Part shown: piece by piece, positions 18,230 to 27,366 of the stretch
Position numbering within the stretch: the first letter of the stretch is position 1
Layout of the letters: every line of letters starts with the position of its first letter
Origin: Pseudomonas sp. B6002
GTDB lineage: Bacteria > Pseudomonadota > Gammaproteobacteria > Pseudomonadales > Pseudomonadaceae
DNA length: 64,000 bases
NCBI RefSeq assembly: GCF_013385985.1
Contig: NZ_JACAOY010000002.1
Location: forward strand, 62,001 to 126,000
Direction: 5' to 3'
Notes under the pieces: generated by a model
Database searches by the model: none
What the model was told of the DNA's origin: nothing
The model's input: only the letters and a program-made list of their open reading frames with translations
Position numbers and translations under genes: made by a program

Positions 18230-21207
18230 CACGGCAACGTCGACAACGGCACGCGGTACAACGCATCGCCCGGCTCGGCATCGCCGAAACGGACCCAGTT
18301 GGCCACGTCATTGTGGAAGGTTTCGTAGAGGCGGATTTTCGAATCCAGCTCATCGATAAAGTCTTCCTGCTCGGCCACGCTCAACGACAACCACAGGTCC
18401 TGGGTCATGTTCAACGACTTGCTGCGGTACGGCAGGCCTTCCAGGTATTCGCCGAGGATGCCACCGTCGGCCAGGTTGCCGCCCTTGCGCAAAGCTTGTG
18501 GGTCACGGCTCATGTAGGCCGAGGCGCTGGCGATTTCCTGGAAGAAATCCTTGGGGGAAGTCTGAGTCTTGCGCGCGGCATCGACGATCAGTTTCAGCGA
18601 CTGCTGCAAGTCGTTGAGCTGCAACTTGGTGAGCATCACGCACACCTGGAACGCCGGCAGCGCCGGGTTGGTGAGGTCACGGTCGGCGGTCCAGGCGCTG
18701 ACCAGCTGCGGCGCCTGGCTCGCAGTCTTGCGACCGAGGAAGTCCATGTGCATCGCATAACCCACCGCCGCCGACTTGTCCGCCAGGCTCGGCGCACTGC
18801 TCAGCAACGGCACCGGTTGCGGCGTGTTGCTGCGCACCTGGTGCACGAGGTTGGCGAACACGCTGCCGATCTCATCCACGCGCTCACCCAGCTTGTGTAC
18901 ATCGCCACCCGGCACCGGCGTGTACAGGTCGCCGATCTGCGGGTTGGCGTCGGCCGTAAGGATGCGGTACTGGCTCTCGGCGCCGGCGTGGGTTTTCTTG
19001 CCGGCATCGGTGCGCAAGTGCAGGGCGTAGATCTTGATCTGCTTGCCCAGTGCCGCCTGGCGCACCTCGGCTTCGTTCATCTGGGTGGCGGCAAACGGGT
19101 CGTTCTTGCGCAACGCACCCGCATCGGTGACCAAAAGGATGATGCGCCCGCCGTAGCCGGACCAGTCCATGCCATCCACTGCCTGCATCACACCGGCGAA
19201 GGCATCTTCGTTGAAGGAATGGCTGGACACGGTCGACGCCTTGACCTGACGCGCCATGTCGAGGAAGCGTTGCGGGTCGCGGCCCTGATCGAGGGTGATC
19301 AAGGTCTTGGCCACATACTCAAGGCCCGGGGTTTTCTTCGTGCTGTTACGGAACCCCACCAAGCCAAAACTCACGCTGTCCAGCTCGCCGCGCTCGGCGA
19401 TGCGGGTTTGCAGCTCGTGCACCACGTCGCGCACCTGGTCAATGTACGGCTGCATCGACACGGTGGTGTCCACCACCAGCACCACGGCAGTCCGGAAGGC
19501 GTCGGCGTTGGCGCTGATCACCGGCGTAGCGGGCTTGGCCGCCGCGCTGCCGGGGTCGATGGACGCCACATTGAGCAGCTGCACCGGCTGGCCGTTTTCG
19601 TCGAAGCTCTCTTTGGAATCGAAGATCGGCAACAGGTAGAACTGGTTCTGCGGCACCGCGCTGGCCGTGGGTTCCAGGGCCAGCACCTGGCCGTTGTCGT
19701 CACTGTTTTTCTGCGCCTTGGCCAATACGCCTTTGGCGGCTGCCGGGTCAGCCAGCAGCTTTTCCACCTCAGCGGATTGGCGCAGGAACATCACCGGTGC
19801 CCGGCCCGAGCGTTCGGTGAACTTGAGCACCAGGCTCTGCTTCCAGTCACTGACCTGGGCCGCAGGCAGCCAGCCATCGCTGCGCCCATCGGTGGCGGCA
19901 CCGACGCGTACCCACGGGCTGCCGTCGACGTCTTTGCGCTGGTAGACATACAGCACGGAAAACGCCGGCAACGCCTTGCCCGGCGCACTGCCCGCCTCGG
20001 CCGAAAGTTTGGTCCCCGGCTTGCTCAGGACCCGCTGGAACAAGGTCTTCTTGCCCGCCATTAGCAACGGGCGCTGACCGCCATCCACTTCGGCCACCGC
20101 TGGCGCAGGCGGTGGTGTGACCGTCGGCACCACGGCAGCCGGTGGCTTGGCGGCAGGTGTATCGCTGCCACTCAACCACCAGTAACTGGCCCCACCGATG
20201 GCCAATGCAACCGCCACCGCAACAGCGGCCAGTGCCAACACCGGCCCTCGCCGCTGTTCACTGTGTTGGGTGGGCGGCACCACTGGCTGGCGCACCGGCT
20301 GGGGTTTATCAGTGGGGATCTCGATGGACTCTGGCGTGATGCCGGCCAGGTCGAAACTGACTGGGGTCGGAACGGGAATCGGCAACGGCCGCACCAGCGT
20401 TGCTTCCGGCGAATCCACCGGCAGTTGATCCAACGCACGCAGCAAGGCCGCCGCATCCGGAAAGCGTTCTGCCGGGTCCTTGGCCAACAGCTTGCGCAGC
20501 ACGTCCTGATAACGGCCGTGGTGCACCGGCAATTCCGGCAGGGGTTCGGTCAGGTGCGCCAGCGCGGTGGAAAGCGCATCGGTGCCGGTGTACGGCAGCT
20601 TGCCCACCAGGATTTCGTAGAGCACCACGCCCAACGCGTACAGGTCGGCGCGGCCATCGATCTCCTGGCCCCGCGCCTGTTCCGGGCTCATGTAGCTCGG
20701 CGTGCCCACGGCAAACCCGGCCTGGGTGAACTGGGTGCGGTCGTCCAGGGACTTGGCAATGCCGAAGTCCGACAACACCGCCGTGCCATCGGCGCGGAAC
20801 AGGATGTTTGCCGGCTTCACGTCGCGATGCACCAAGCCTTGGGCGTGGGCATAACCCAGTGCCGAGGCGATCTGGCGGATCAGCGTCACGCCCTGCTCCG
20901 GGGTCATGCCGGCGGCAATGCGCTCCTTGAGCGTACCGTTGGGCAGGTACTCCATGGCCATGTAATACAGCTCACCGACATTGCCGATGTCATGGATGGT
21001 CACGGTGTGCGGGTGGGACAGACGCGCCAGGGTCTTGCCCTCGCGTAAAAAGCGTTCGCAGAAGGTCGGATCCGCCGCCAGGGCCGCCGCCATCACTTTC
21101 AGCGCCACCTTGCGCTCCAGCGAGCGCTGGGTCGCCAGGTACACGCTGGCCATGGCGCCTTCGCCGATCTCGCCGTCGATGTCATAACCCGGGATCACGA
21201 TGTTCAT
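18229..21207 (-). CDS. ppkA: T6SS serine/threonine protein kinase PpkA
   Basis: A 992-aa membrane kinase. Kinase domain at about 7-265: glycine loop GEIGEGAMASVY, K37 in VALKVM, catalytic HRDVKPAN with D129, DFG at 147-149, and SPEQARG. One transmembrane helix (VLALAAVAVAVALAIGG, about 325-342) follows a Pro-rich linker. The periplasmic part has an SH3/MNB-like stretch and a von Willebrand A domain (about 580-770) whose metal site reads DTTVS, a D-x-T-x-S variant of DxSxS. In P. aeruginosa PpkA phosphorylates Fha1 and switches the secretion machine on. It overlaps pppA by 4 bp. Confidence 0.94.
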   Translation of the reverse strand: MNIVIPGYDIDGEIGEGAMASVYLATQRSLERKVALKVMAAALAADPTFCERFLREGKTLARLSHPHTVTIHDIGNVGELYYMAMEYLPNGTLKERIAAGMTPEQGVTLIRQIASALGYAHAQGLVHRDVKPANILFRADGTAVLSDFGIAKSLDDRTQFTQAGFAVGTPSYMSPEQARGQEIDGRADLYALGVVLYEILVGKLPYTGTDALSTALAHLTEPLPELPVHHGRYQDVLRKLLAKDPAERFPDAAALLRALDQLPVDSPEATLVRPLPIPVPTPVSFDLAGITPESIEIPTDKPQPVRQPVVPPTQHSEQRRGPVLALAAVAVAVALAIGGASYWWLSGSDTPAAKPPAAVVPTVTPPPAPAVAEVDGGQRPLLMAGKKTLFQRVLSKPGTKLSAEAGSAPGKALPAFSVLYVYQRKDVDGSPWVRVGAATDGRSDGWLPAAQVSDWKQSLVLKFTERSGRAPVMFLRQSAEVEKLLADPAAAKGVLAKAQKNSDDNGQVLALEPTASAVPQNQFYLLPIFDSKESFDENGQPVQLLNVASIDPGSAAAKPATPVISANADAFRTAVVLVVDTTVSMQPYIDQVRDVVHELQTRIAERGELDSVSFGLVGFRNSTKKTPGLEYVAKTLITLDQGRDPQRFLDMARQVKASTVSSHSFNEDAFAGVMQAVDGMDWSGYGGRIILLVTDAGALRKNDPFAATQMNEAEVRQAALGKQIKIYALHLRTDAGKKTHAGAESQYRILTADANPQIGDLYTPVPGGDVHKLGERVDEIGSVFANLVHQVRSNTPQPVPLLSSAPSLADKSAAVGYAMHMDFLGRKTASQAPQLVSAWTADRDLTNPALPAFQVCVMLTKLQLNDLQQSLKLIVDAARKTQTSPKDFFQEIASASAYMSRDPQALRKGGNLADGGILGEYLEGLPYRSKSLNMTQDLWLSLSVAEQEDFIDELDSKIRLYETFHNDVANWVRFGDAEPGDALYRVPLSTLP

Positions 21208-21923
21208 GGCGAGACCTTCACGACAATGGCGGTGATGTTGTCCGGTGCGCCCCGGTTAAGCCCCAGGTGCACCAGGCTGCGCACGATTTCGTCGGGGGCG
21301 TCGTGGCTCAGCACTTCGCGGATTTCATGGTCTTCGACGGTCTTGTTCAGGCCATCGCTGCACAACAGGTAGCTGTCACCGGGGGCGATCAGCAGGTCGG
21401 TCACGGCCAGGTCCAGCTGTGCCTCCACCCCGATGGCGCGGGTGACGATGTTGGCGCGCGGGTGTACGCGGGCGTCGGCTTCGCTGAGCAGGCCGCTGTC
21501 TTGCAGGTCCTGCACGTAGCTGTGATCACGGGAGACGCCTTCCAGCACGCCATCGCGCAGGCGGTACAAGCGGCTGTCGCCGGCCCACAGGCACACGCCT
21601 CGCAGGCCACGCGCCGCCAGCACCACGACGGTGCTGCCCATCAGGCTCACGCCACGGTTGGCGGTTTCTTCGCGCACGGCGGCGTTGATGCGGACCAGGT
21701 CGTTGCGCAGGGCGGCCGAGTACTCGTCCAGGGAACGCCCCACCGGCACGCCGCGCAGGCTGTCGACGATCAGGCTGCTGACATAGTCGCCTGCCGCATG
21801 CCCGCCCATGCCGTCGGCCACCACCCACAGGCGGTTCTCCGGCAGGTCCAGGCACGCGTCTTCGTTGACCTGGCGGACCATGCCCACATGGCTTTTGCTC
21901 GCGGATTTGAACGTCGACCCCAT
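21204..21923 (-). CDS. pppA: T6SS PP2C-type protein phosphatase PppA
   Basis: A 239-aa PP2C (PPM) phosphatase that reverses PpkA phosphorylation of the FHA protein. Metal-binding motifs are intact: NEDA (20-23), VVADGMGGH with D37-G38, and LLCSDGLNKTV plus APDNITAIVV near the end. It has no membrane segment, so it is cytosolic. It overlaps ppkA by 4 bp and abuts tagF, so kinase and phosphatase are made together. Confidence 0.94.
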   Translation of the reverse strand: MGSTFKSASKSHVGMVRQVNEDACLDLPENRLWVVADGMGGHAAGDYVSSLIVDSLRGVPVGRSLDEYSAALRNDLVRINAAVREETANRGVSLMGSTVVVLAARGLRGVCLWAGDSRLYRLRDGVLEGVSRDHSYVQDLQDSGLLSEADARVHPRANIVTRAIGVEAQLDLAVTDLLIAPGDSYLLCSDGLNKTVEDHEIREVLSHDAPDEIVRSLVHLGLNRGAPDNITAIVVKVSP

Positions 21924-22577
21924 CTACACCACACCTTCTTGTCCGAGCAAAAACTGCGCAAAATCGCCGGCGGCAGGCAGGCCCTGACACCGTAATAAAC
22001 CAGGGGAAATCTGTTGCGAACCGCGGCCCCACCACAGGCTCGCCCCTTCGCAGGCCTGTTCGGCCAGCGCGGCCAGGCGCCCGTGGGGCACGGTGGCGGC
22101 CACCCGTTGCAGGCCGGCGAAACGGCTGTCCACCGCGCGGGGTTCACTGCCCGGCAGGCCCAGGTTGTCGACGCCCTCGTTGAAACTTTCGAAGGTCGCG
22201 CCCGCGTCCAGCGTGCTCAGCAGCAGTTCTTCAGCTTGCTCGAACCAGGTGTCCGGCCCGCCGACCAGGGATGCAGGGTTGGTGTCGTGATCGAGCAACA
22301 TGACCACCGCCAGCGGAAAATAACGCCCGACCCGGTCAATACTCGGCATCACCACACCCGCTGCGGCGTCCGGCCCGCACACGCCCGGCGCCAGCACAAA
22401 ACGCCACAGCGGGCTGACCAGGTAGGTGTTGAGCCAGTCACCGCCGAGGCTGTTCTGGCTGGCGAGCAAACCTGCGGCCAGCCAGCTGTCCCACGGGCCG
22501 ATAAAGCTCTGGGGCAAGGCGCGGCTGACAAAGTCACCCCGGCTGGCCAACTTGCCGTAGAAACCCAACGTCGTCAT
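21924..22577 (-). CDS. tagF: T6SS-associated protein TagF
   Basis: A 217-aa TagF-domain protein starting MTTLGFYGKLASRGDFVSR, which is highly characteristic of the family (GKLPxxGDF). In P. aeruginosa TagF restrains the T6SS post-translationally, apparently by binding the FHA protein, independently of the TPP kinase route. The ATG at 22577 overlaps the tssM stop by 4 bp. The longer open frame upstream (to 22844) is only tssM read in another frame. Here TagF and PppA are separate genes, not fused as in some species. Confidence 0.9.
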   Translation of the reverse strand: MTTLGFYGKLASRGDFVSRALPQSFIGPWDSWLAAGLLASQNSLGGDWLNTYLVSPLWRFVLAPGVCGPDAAAGVVMPSIDRVGRYFPLAVVMLLDHDTNPASLVGGPDTWFEQAEELLLSTLDAGATFESFNEGVDNLGLPGSEPRAVDSRFAGLQRVAATVPHGRLAALAEQACEGASLWWGRGSQQISPGLLRCQGLPAAGDFAQFLLGQEGVV

Positions 22578-25500
22578 AGCCGCTCCGGCAGGCTGAAACC
22601 GCTGAGCACCCGGCTCTTGAACGGGTTGAACGCGCTGTTGGCGCGCAACTCGTAGGCGATGCTCGCCCCGTCGACCCGCAGGCGCAGGTTGAAGCGGTCC
22701 GGCGAGTTGCCGGCCGTAAGGTCCGATTGCTCCAGCAGGCGGAACCAGGCCCACGGCCCGTCCAGGGTCACGCCGGAACGGCCACTGGCCGACGGCGGCA
22801 TGATGGAAATCCGCACCACACCAATGCTGCCGGGGTTCGGCCATTGCATGGCCACCGGGCGGCTGGGGCCGTGGTCGTAGCTCAATTGCTGGCCGTCCAG
22901 ATCCAGCAGGAACTGGGTGATGGTCGGGTCCATCGACACCGGCTTGAGTTCAAAACGCACAATGGGCTGGGTGCCCCCAGCGCGGAAAAACGCATCCCGG
23001 ATCGCCGCCGCACGCTGGAAGGTTTGCAGCACGCCCGGGGCAATCCCGAGCTTCTGCGCCGCGCCCGGCTGCCAGCGCCAGGTCTGGGCGGAGGTGTCCA
23101 CGTAAGGCTGCAGGTATTTGCGGAAGTAGTTGTCCATCACCCCGCCCACCCCGAAGAACTGGCCGAAGTCATCCAGGGTGGCATCCCGCGCACTGCCCGG
23201 CGCCATCGGGTAACGCCCGGCCAGGGACTGGCGATACACGTTGACCACTTCGCTGACCCACGCCGCGTTCAACTGGTTACGCACCCCGCCCATCATGGTG
23301 TTGGTGGTGGAGTTGACCACCGACTTGACCATGCCTTGCACCAGCGGTGGCTGACGCTCGGCATTCAGGCTGACCCGCGTGGCCGCAGCCGCCGCCTGGT
23401 TCTTCGCCTCGCCGAGCAAGGCGTCGCCACTGGCACCGACCATGGCACTGACCTGCACGTACAGCGCATTCATGTCGGACAGCAAGCCATCGATGGCCGC
23501 TGGCTCACCTTCGTTTTTGCTGACGATGCTGTTGAGCTCGGCAAAGTGCGCGGTCACCGGATCATCCGCAGCAGCGGGCGCGCTGGCCGCCGGTTGCTCC
23601 TGGCCGAGCAGGCTGCCCAGGCGCTCTTTGAGCTTGTCCACGCCGCCTTCTACCGGCACACCTTTGGCGGCCAGTTGGCGTTCTTCGGCTTGCAGGTCGG
23701 TTTCCTTGGCCACCGCCACCAGCAGTTTTTTCAGCGGCGAGGTCGGGCCGGAGATCACCCGCAGCACGTCGGCCGCCTGGGCCACGCTGGTGATCGGCAC
23801 AAAGTCGATGTCTGCCAGCAGCGCGTCCCACTGACGCTGATAGTCCTGGAAGTACAAACGGCGCACATCACCGGCCAGGCTCACCACGTTTTGCTGATCC
23901 GCCTGTTCGCGGCCCAGCACCCATTGCTCTTCGGCCAGGGTGCCGGTCTGGTTCAGGCTGCTGAGCAAGAACGCCTGGCGGTAGCCCTTGGCGGTGAAGA
24001 AACCACTCAACGGCTCGCCCAACGGCTTGCCGCTTTTGCGGCTGAACACCAGCGCCGCGTCACGGCCAGCGGCTTCGTTAATGCGAAAGTCCGGGATGCC
24101 TTCCGGCAGCTTCTGACGCTTGACCCTGTCATACACACGCTGCGCCACCGGCAGTTGTTGCAGTTGCCGGCGCAAGTCGTCGATCAAGCGTGGGTCCAGG
24201 CGCGCACTTGGCGGGTGGCGTTCGAACAGCGCCTGCAAATGCCCGCTCAGGGCCTGGCGCTGATCGGCCGGCAGGTCGCGTGGCAGGTTGCGGTCCCAGT
24301 CGAGGGCGATCCAGGCCTTGATGAAGTCCGGGTCGTAATGCTCGCTGTCGGCCAGCATCAGGTAGGCCTTGAGGCCTTCGTAGAGGAAGTCGGAATTGCC
24401 GCCGCCATGCAGTTGCTCTTCGATGCGCGTCACCAAACGTGGCGCGAACACCGCGATCAACAGCTTGCGGTAGACACTGGCCGACTCGGCTTCGAGCATG
24501 TCGCCCTGATACAGCCCCAGCCCTTCGGACCAGCTCGGCGAATCCCCCGCCAAGTGCTTCACCGCGTTGAGCAATGGCAGCACGGCGAGGACTTCGCGCT
24601 GCGCCGGGCTCAGGCTCTGTACCGCCTGCCCCAGCGGCGCGACCTTCTGGTCAACCTGGGCGATGTAGGCCTGGTTGGCGCGATAACTCACCCACCACAG
24701 GCCACTGACCACCACGACCACCGCCACGGTGGCCGCCAGCACGCCACGCGCAATCCACTTGCGTCGACGTTCGACCTTGGGGTTCACGCCCACCAACCCG
24801 CGTTCGGCAAACGCCACGGCGGTGAAGAGCTTTTCGATGAAGTAACTGCGCCCGGTGCCGCTCTGGCGCGCCAGTTGTTGGCGGTCCAGGTTCATGCTCT
24901 GGGCCATGGCGCCGATCAGGCGATCAATCGGGCTGCCCTCCTGGGTGCCGCTGGTGAAATACACACCGCGCAGCAACACGCGCTCTTCAAAGGCATTGGG
25001 TTTGAACACGCCTTCGAGGAAGCTTTGCAGGCAATCTTTCAACGCGCCGAACTGCTGCGGGAAACCGTAGATCAGGTCGCGGCGCGCCGGGTCGCGCTCC
25101 TGTTGCAAGCGCTCCACCAGGCGTTCGTTGAGGCGCTGTTCCAGCCCGGCGAATTCGCTTTGCAGGTGCGCCAGCGGGCTGTCGCTGTTTTTGCCGTCGT
25201 CCAGGGCAAAGGTCATGCCCCACACCTGGGCGCGGTCTTCCTTGCTCAGGTTGTCGAAGAACTCCATGAAGCCCGGCACCAGGTCGAGCTTGGTCAGCAT
25301 CAGGTAGATCGGGAAGCGTACGCCCAGTTGGGTGTACAGCTCCTGGATACGCAGGCGGATGGCGGCCGCGTGGGCGGCACGTTCCGCGTCGGTGCCCAGC
25401 AGCAAATCCGACAGGCTGATGGCGATAAACGCGCCATCGATGGGGCGGCGCGAACGCTGCTTTTTCAGCAGGTCAAGAAAGCCCAGCCACGCGGCCTTGT

Positions 25501-26074
25501 CCACCGTGGAGTTGCTGTCCTGGGTGGTGTAGCGGCCCGCCGTGTCGAGCAGAACCGCTTGGTCGGTGAACCACCAATCGCAGTTGCGCGTACCGCCAAC
25601 GCCGCGCACGGCACCCGCGCCCAACTGGGCCGCCAATGGGAAATGCAAGCCAGAGTTGACCAGCGCGGTGGTCTTGCCCGAACCCGGTGGGCCGATGATC
25701 ACGTACCACGGCAGCTCGTAGAGGTTGCGGCGTTCATCGCCACCCAGCTTGGCCTTTTTCAGCAGCGCCAGGGCCTCGTCCATGCGCTGGCGCAGGGTGG
25801 AAAGTTCTTCGGCGGTGGCGACACTGTTGGGGTCGGCCGGGGTTTCGGCGGCCAGGCTGCGCATCACTTCGGCAGCCTGGCGACGGGCCTGGATGATGCG
25901 GAACACGCGGTAGGCGATCCACACCGCGAACACCAGGATGATCAGCGCCCAGCGGCGGCCTTCCGGTACCAAGGCATCGAGCAACGGCCCGACAAACCAG
26001 ATGATCAGGCTCAAGGCGATCAAGCCCAGCACCGGGATCACCCAGCGAATCATGAAACTGAAAAACGCCTTCAC
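22574..26074 (-). CDS. tssM: T6SS inner-membrane complex protein TssM (IcmF)
   Basis: A 1166-aa IcmF-family protein. Two N-terminal transmembrane helices (about 11-32 and 43-61), a cytoplasmic NTPase-like domain with Walker A GPPGSGKT at 128-135 (LVNSGL after it), a third helix at about 445-465 (VAVVVVVSGLWWVSYRA), then a large periplasmic domain with the DotU-associated and C-terminal beta-rich parts that contact TssJ. It forms the trans-envelope complex with TssL and TssJ. It overlaps tssL and tagF by 4 bp each. The Walker motif is intact, which is not true in every T6SS. Confidence 0.95.
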   Translation of the reverse strand: MKAFFSFMIRWVIPVLGLIALSLIIWFVGPLLDALVPEGRRWALIILVFAVWIAYRVFRIIQARRQAAEVMRSLAAETPADPNSVATAEELSTLRQRMDEALALLKKAKLGGDERRNLYELPWYVIIGPPGSGKTTALVNSGLHFPLAAQLGAGAVRGVGGTRNCDWWFTDQAVLLDTAGRYTTQDSNSTVDKAAWLGFLDLLKKQRSRRPIDGAFIAISLSDLLLGTDAERAAHAAAIRLRIQELYTQLGVRFPIYLMLTKLDLVPGFMEFFDNLSKEDRAQVWGMTFALDDGKNSDSPLAHLQSEFAGLEQRLNERLVERLQQERDPARRDLIYGFPQQFGALKDCLQSFLEGVFKPNAFEERVLLRGVYFTSGTQEGSPIDRLIGAMAQSMNLDRQQLARQSGTGRSYFIEKLFTAVAFAERGLVGVNPKVERRRKWIARGVLAATVAVVVVVSGLWWVSYRANQAYIAQVDQKVAPLGQAVQSLSPAQREVLAVLPLLNAVKHLAGDSPSWSEGLGLYQGDMLEAESASVYRKLLIAVFAPRLVTRIEEQLHGGGNSDFLYEGLKAYLMLADSEHYDPDFIKAWIALDWDRNLPRDLPADQRQALSGHLQALFERHPPSARLDPRLIDDLRRQLQQLPVAQRVYDRVKRQKLPEGIPDFRINEAAGRDAALVFSRKSGKPLGEPLSGFFTAKGYRQAFLLSSLNQTGTLAEEQWVLGREQADQQNVVSLAGDVRRLYFQDYQRQWDALLADIDFVPITSVAQAADVLRVISGPTSPLKKLLVAVAKETDLQAEERQLAAKGVPVEGGVDKLKERLGSLLGQEQPAASAPAAADDPVTAHFAELNSIVSKNEGEPAAIDGLLSDMNALYVQVSAMVGASGDALLGEAKNQAAAAATRVSLNAERQPPLVQGMVKSVVNSTTNTMMGGVRNQLNAAWVSEVVNVYRQSLAGRYPMAPGSARDATLDDFGQFFGVGGVMDNYFRKYLQPYVDTSAQTWRWQPGAAQKLGIAPGVLQTFQRAAAIRDAFFRAGGTQPIVRFELKPVSMDPTITQFLLDLDGQQLSYDHGPSRPVAMQWPNPGSIGVVRISIMPPSASGRSGVTLDGPWAWFRLLEQSDLTAGNSPDRFNLRLRVDGASIAYELRANSAFNPFKSRVLSGFSLPERL

Positions 26075-27360
26075 TCGACGCCCTCCGCCAATACAGTGAT
26101 TTCAACCCGACGATTGCGGGCGCGGCCTTCGGCTGTGCTGTTGGTGGCCACAGGCTCCGTGTCGCTGCGGCCTTCGGCGCTGAAGCGCTCGGCCTGGCCA
26201 GTCTTGGCCGCCAGGATCTCCAGCACCGACTTGGCCCGCGCTTCCGACAGCGCCCAGTTGGACGGGAAGCGCAACGTGGCAATCGGCCGGTTGTCGCTGT
26301 GCCCGGTGACACGCACCTGGCCCTTCACTTTGCGAATGGCGTCAGCGATGCGCAGCATCAGCGGCTGGTAGTCATCGACAATGCTGGAACTGGCGGACGC
26401 AAACAGCTCGTCGCCCCGGATGGTCACCACCGAACGGTCCACGGCATCTTCCACGGCCACGCGGCCGGCCTTGATGTCTTCCACCAGGAAGCCCGCCAGG
26501 CGGGGTCGCTCAATCACCTTGGGCTGCGCCACCGGGCGGTCTATGGCTTGCACCGGGATCTCGCCCAGGGCATGGATATTCTTGAACACCGGCTCCGCGT
26601 CGGACGCCAGCTTGAGGCGCAGGCCGAACAGCAATGCCAGCAACAGCGCAACGCCGATGGCCACCGCGATCCATGGCGGCATGAATTGCGCCAGGCGATC
26701 GCGGGCCACGGTCACACCGCGCCAGTGCGGCGACAGTTCGCGCTCGTGTTCGCCACGGGCGCTGCGAATCGCAGCGGCGGTACGTTCGCGCAACGCTTCC
26801 AGCTGGCTACGACCGTCGTTCATCACGCGGTAGCGGCCTTCGAAACCCAGGCACATGCACAGGTACAACAGCTCCAGCAGGTACAGGCGTTCCCGTGGGC
26901 TTTGCAGGCAGTGGTCGAGCAACTGGAAGACCTTTTCGCCGCCCCAGGCCTCGTTGTGCACGGTGATCAACAGGCTCTGCTTGCCCCAATCGCTGGTGCT
27001 GCCCCACGGCGTGCTCAACACCGCTTCATCCAGGGCAGTGCACAACGCGTAGCGCGCCAACAGCACTTCATTGCGCGCAATACCGGCGGCTTCGGCGCGC
27101 TCTTCGAACTGGCGCAGGTACGCCAGCAACTGCGCACGCAAGCTGGCGGGCGCCGGGTGGGCGATGGTGTTGCGCAGACGCGTCAGCAGCGCCAGCAACG
27201 GGCCAGCCGCGCTTTCCAGCGGGTTGAGGCCCTGGCTCTTGCCGGTGAGCATCGGCGCGGCCGGCATCGACAAAGGCGCGGGTTCGGCACGCGCAGGTTC
27301 TGGCGCACGGCCACCCGGGCGCGGCATGAACTGGGTGCGGTCGTCATCATTGGGATGCAT
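26071..27360 (-). CDS. tssL: T6SS protein TssL (DotU) with OmpA-like C-terminus
   Basis: A 429-aa protein: DotU domain at about 45-225 (ARYALCTALDEAVLSTPWG is the family signature), one transmembrane helix at 229-248, and an OmpA/MotB peptidoglycan-binding domain at about 305-429 (VRVTGHSDNRPIATLRFPSN, LSEARAKSVLEIL). This extended TssL carries its own wall-anchoring domain, so a separate TagL is not needed. It overlaps tssM by 4 bp. Confidence 0.95.
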   Translation of the reverse strand: MHPNDDDRTQFMPRPGGRAPEPARAEPAPLSMPAAPMLTGKSQGLNPLESAAGPLLALLTRLRNTIAHPAPASLRAQLLAYLRQFEERAEAAGIARNEVLLARYALCTALDEAVLSTPWGSTSDWGKQSLLITVHNEAWGGEKVFQLLDHCLQSPRERLYLLELLYLCMCLGFEGRYRVMNDGRSQLEALRERTAAAIRSARGEHERELSPHWRGVTVARDRLAQFMPPWIAVAIGVALLLALLFGLRLKLASDAEPVFKNIHALGEIPVQAIDRPVAQPKVIERPRLAGFLVEDIKAGRVAVEDAVDRSVVTIRGDELFASASSSIVDDYQPLMLRIADAIRKVKGQVRVTGHSDNRPIATLRFPSNWALSEARAKSVLEILAAKTGQAERFSAEGRSDTEPVATNSTAEGRARNRRVEITVLAEGVE

Positions 27361-27366
27361 CGCGGA

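Noticed and set aside
22727-26371. Long open frame of over 1200 codons on the plus strand
   Set aside because: It lies antisense to tssM and has the His/Gln/Arg-rich composition of a shadow frame in GC-rich DNA. The minus strand encodes a clear TssM across the whole span.
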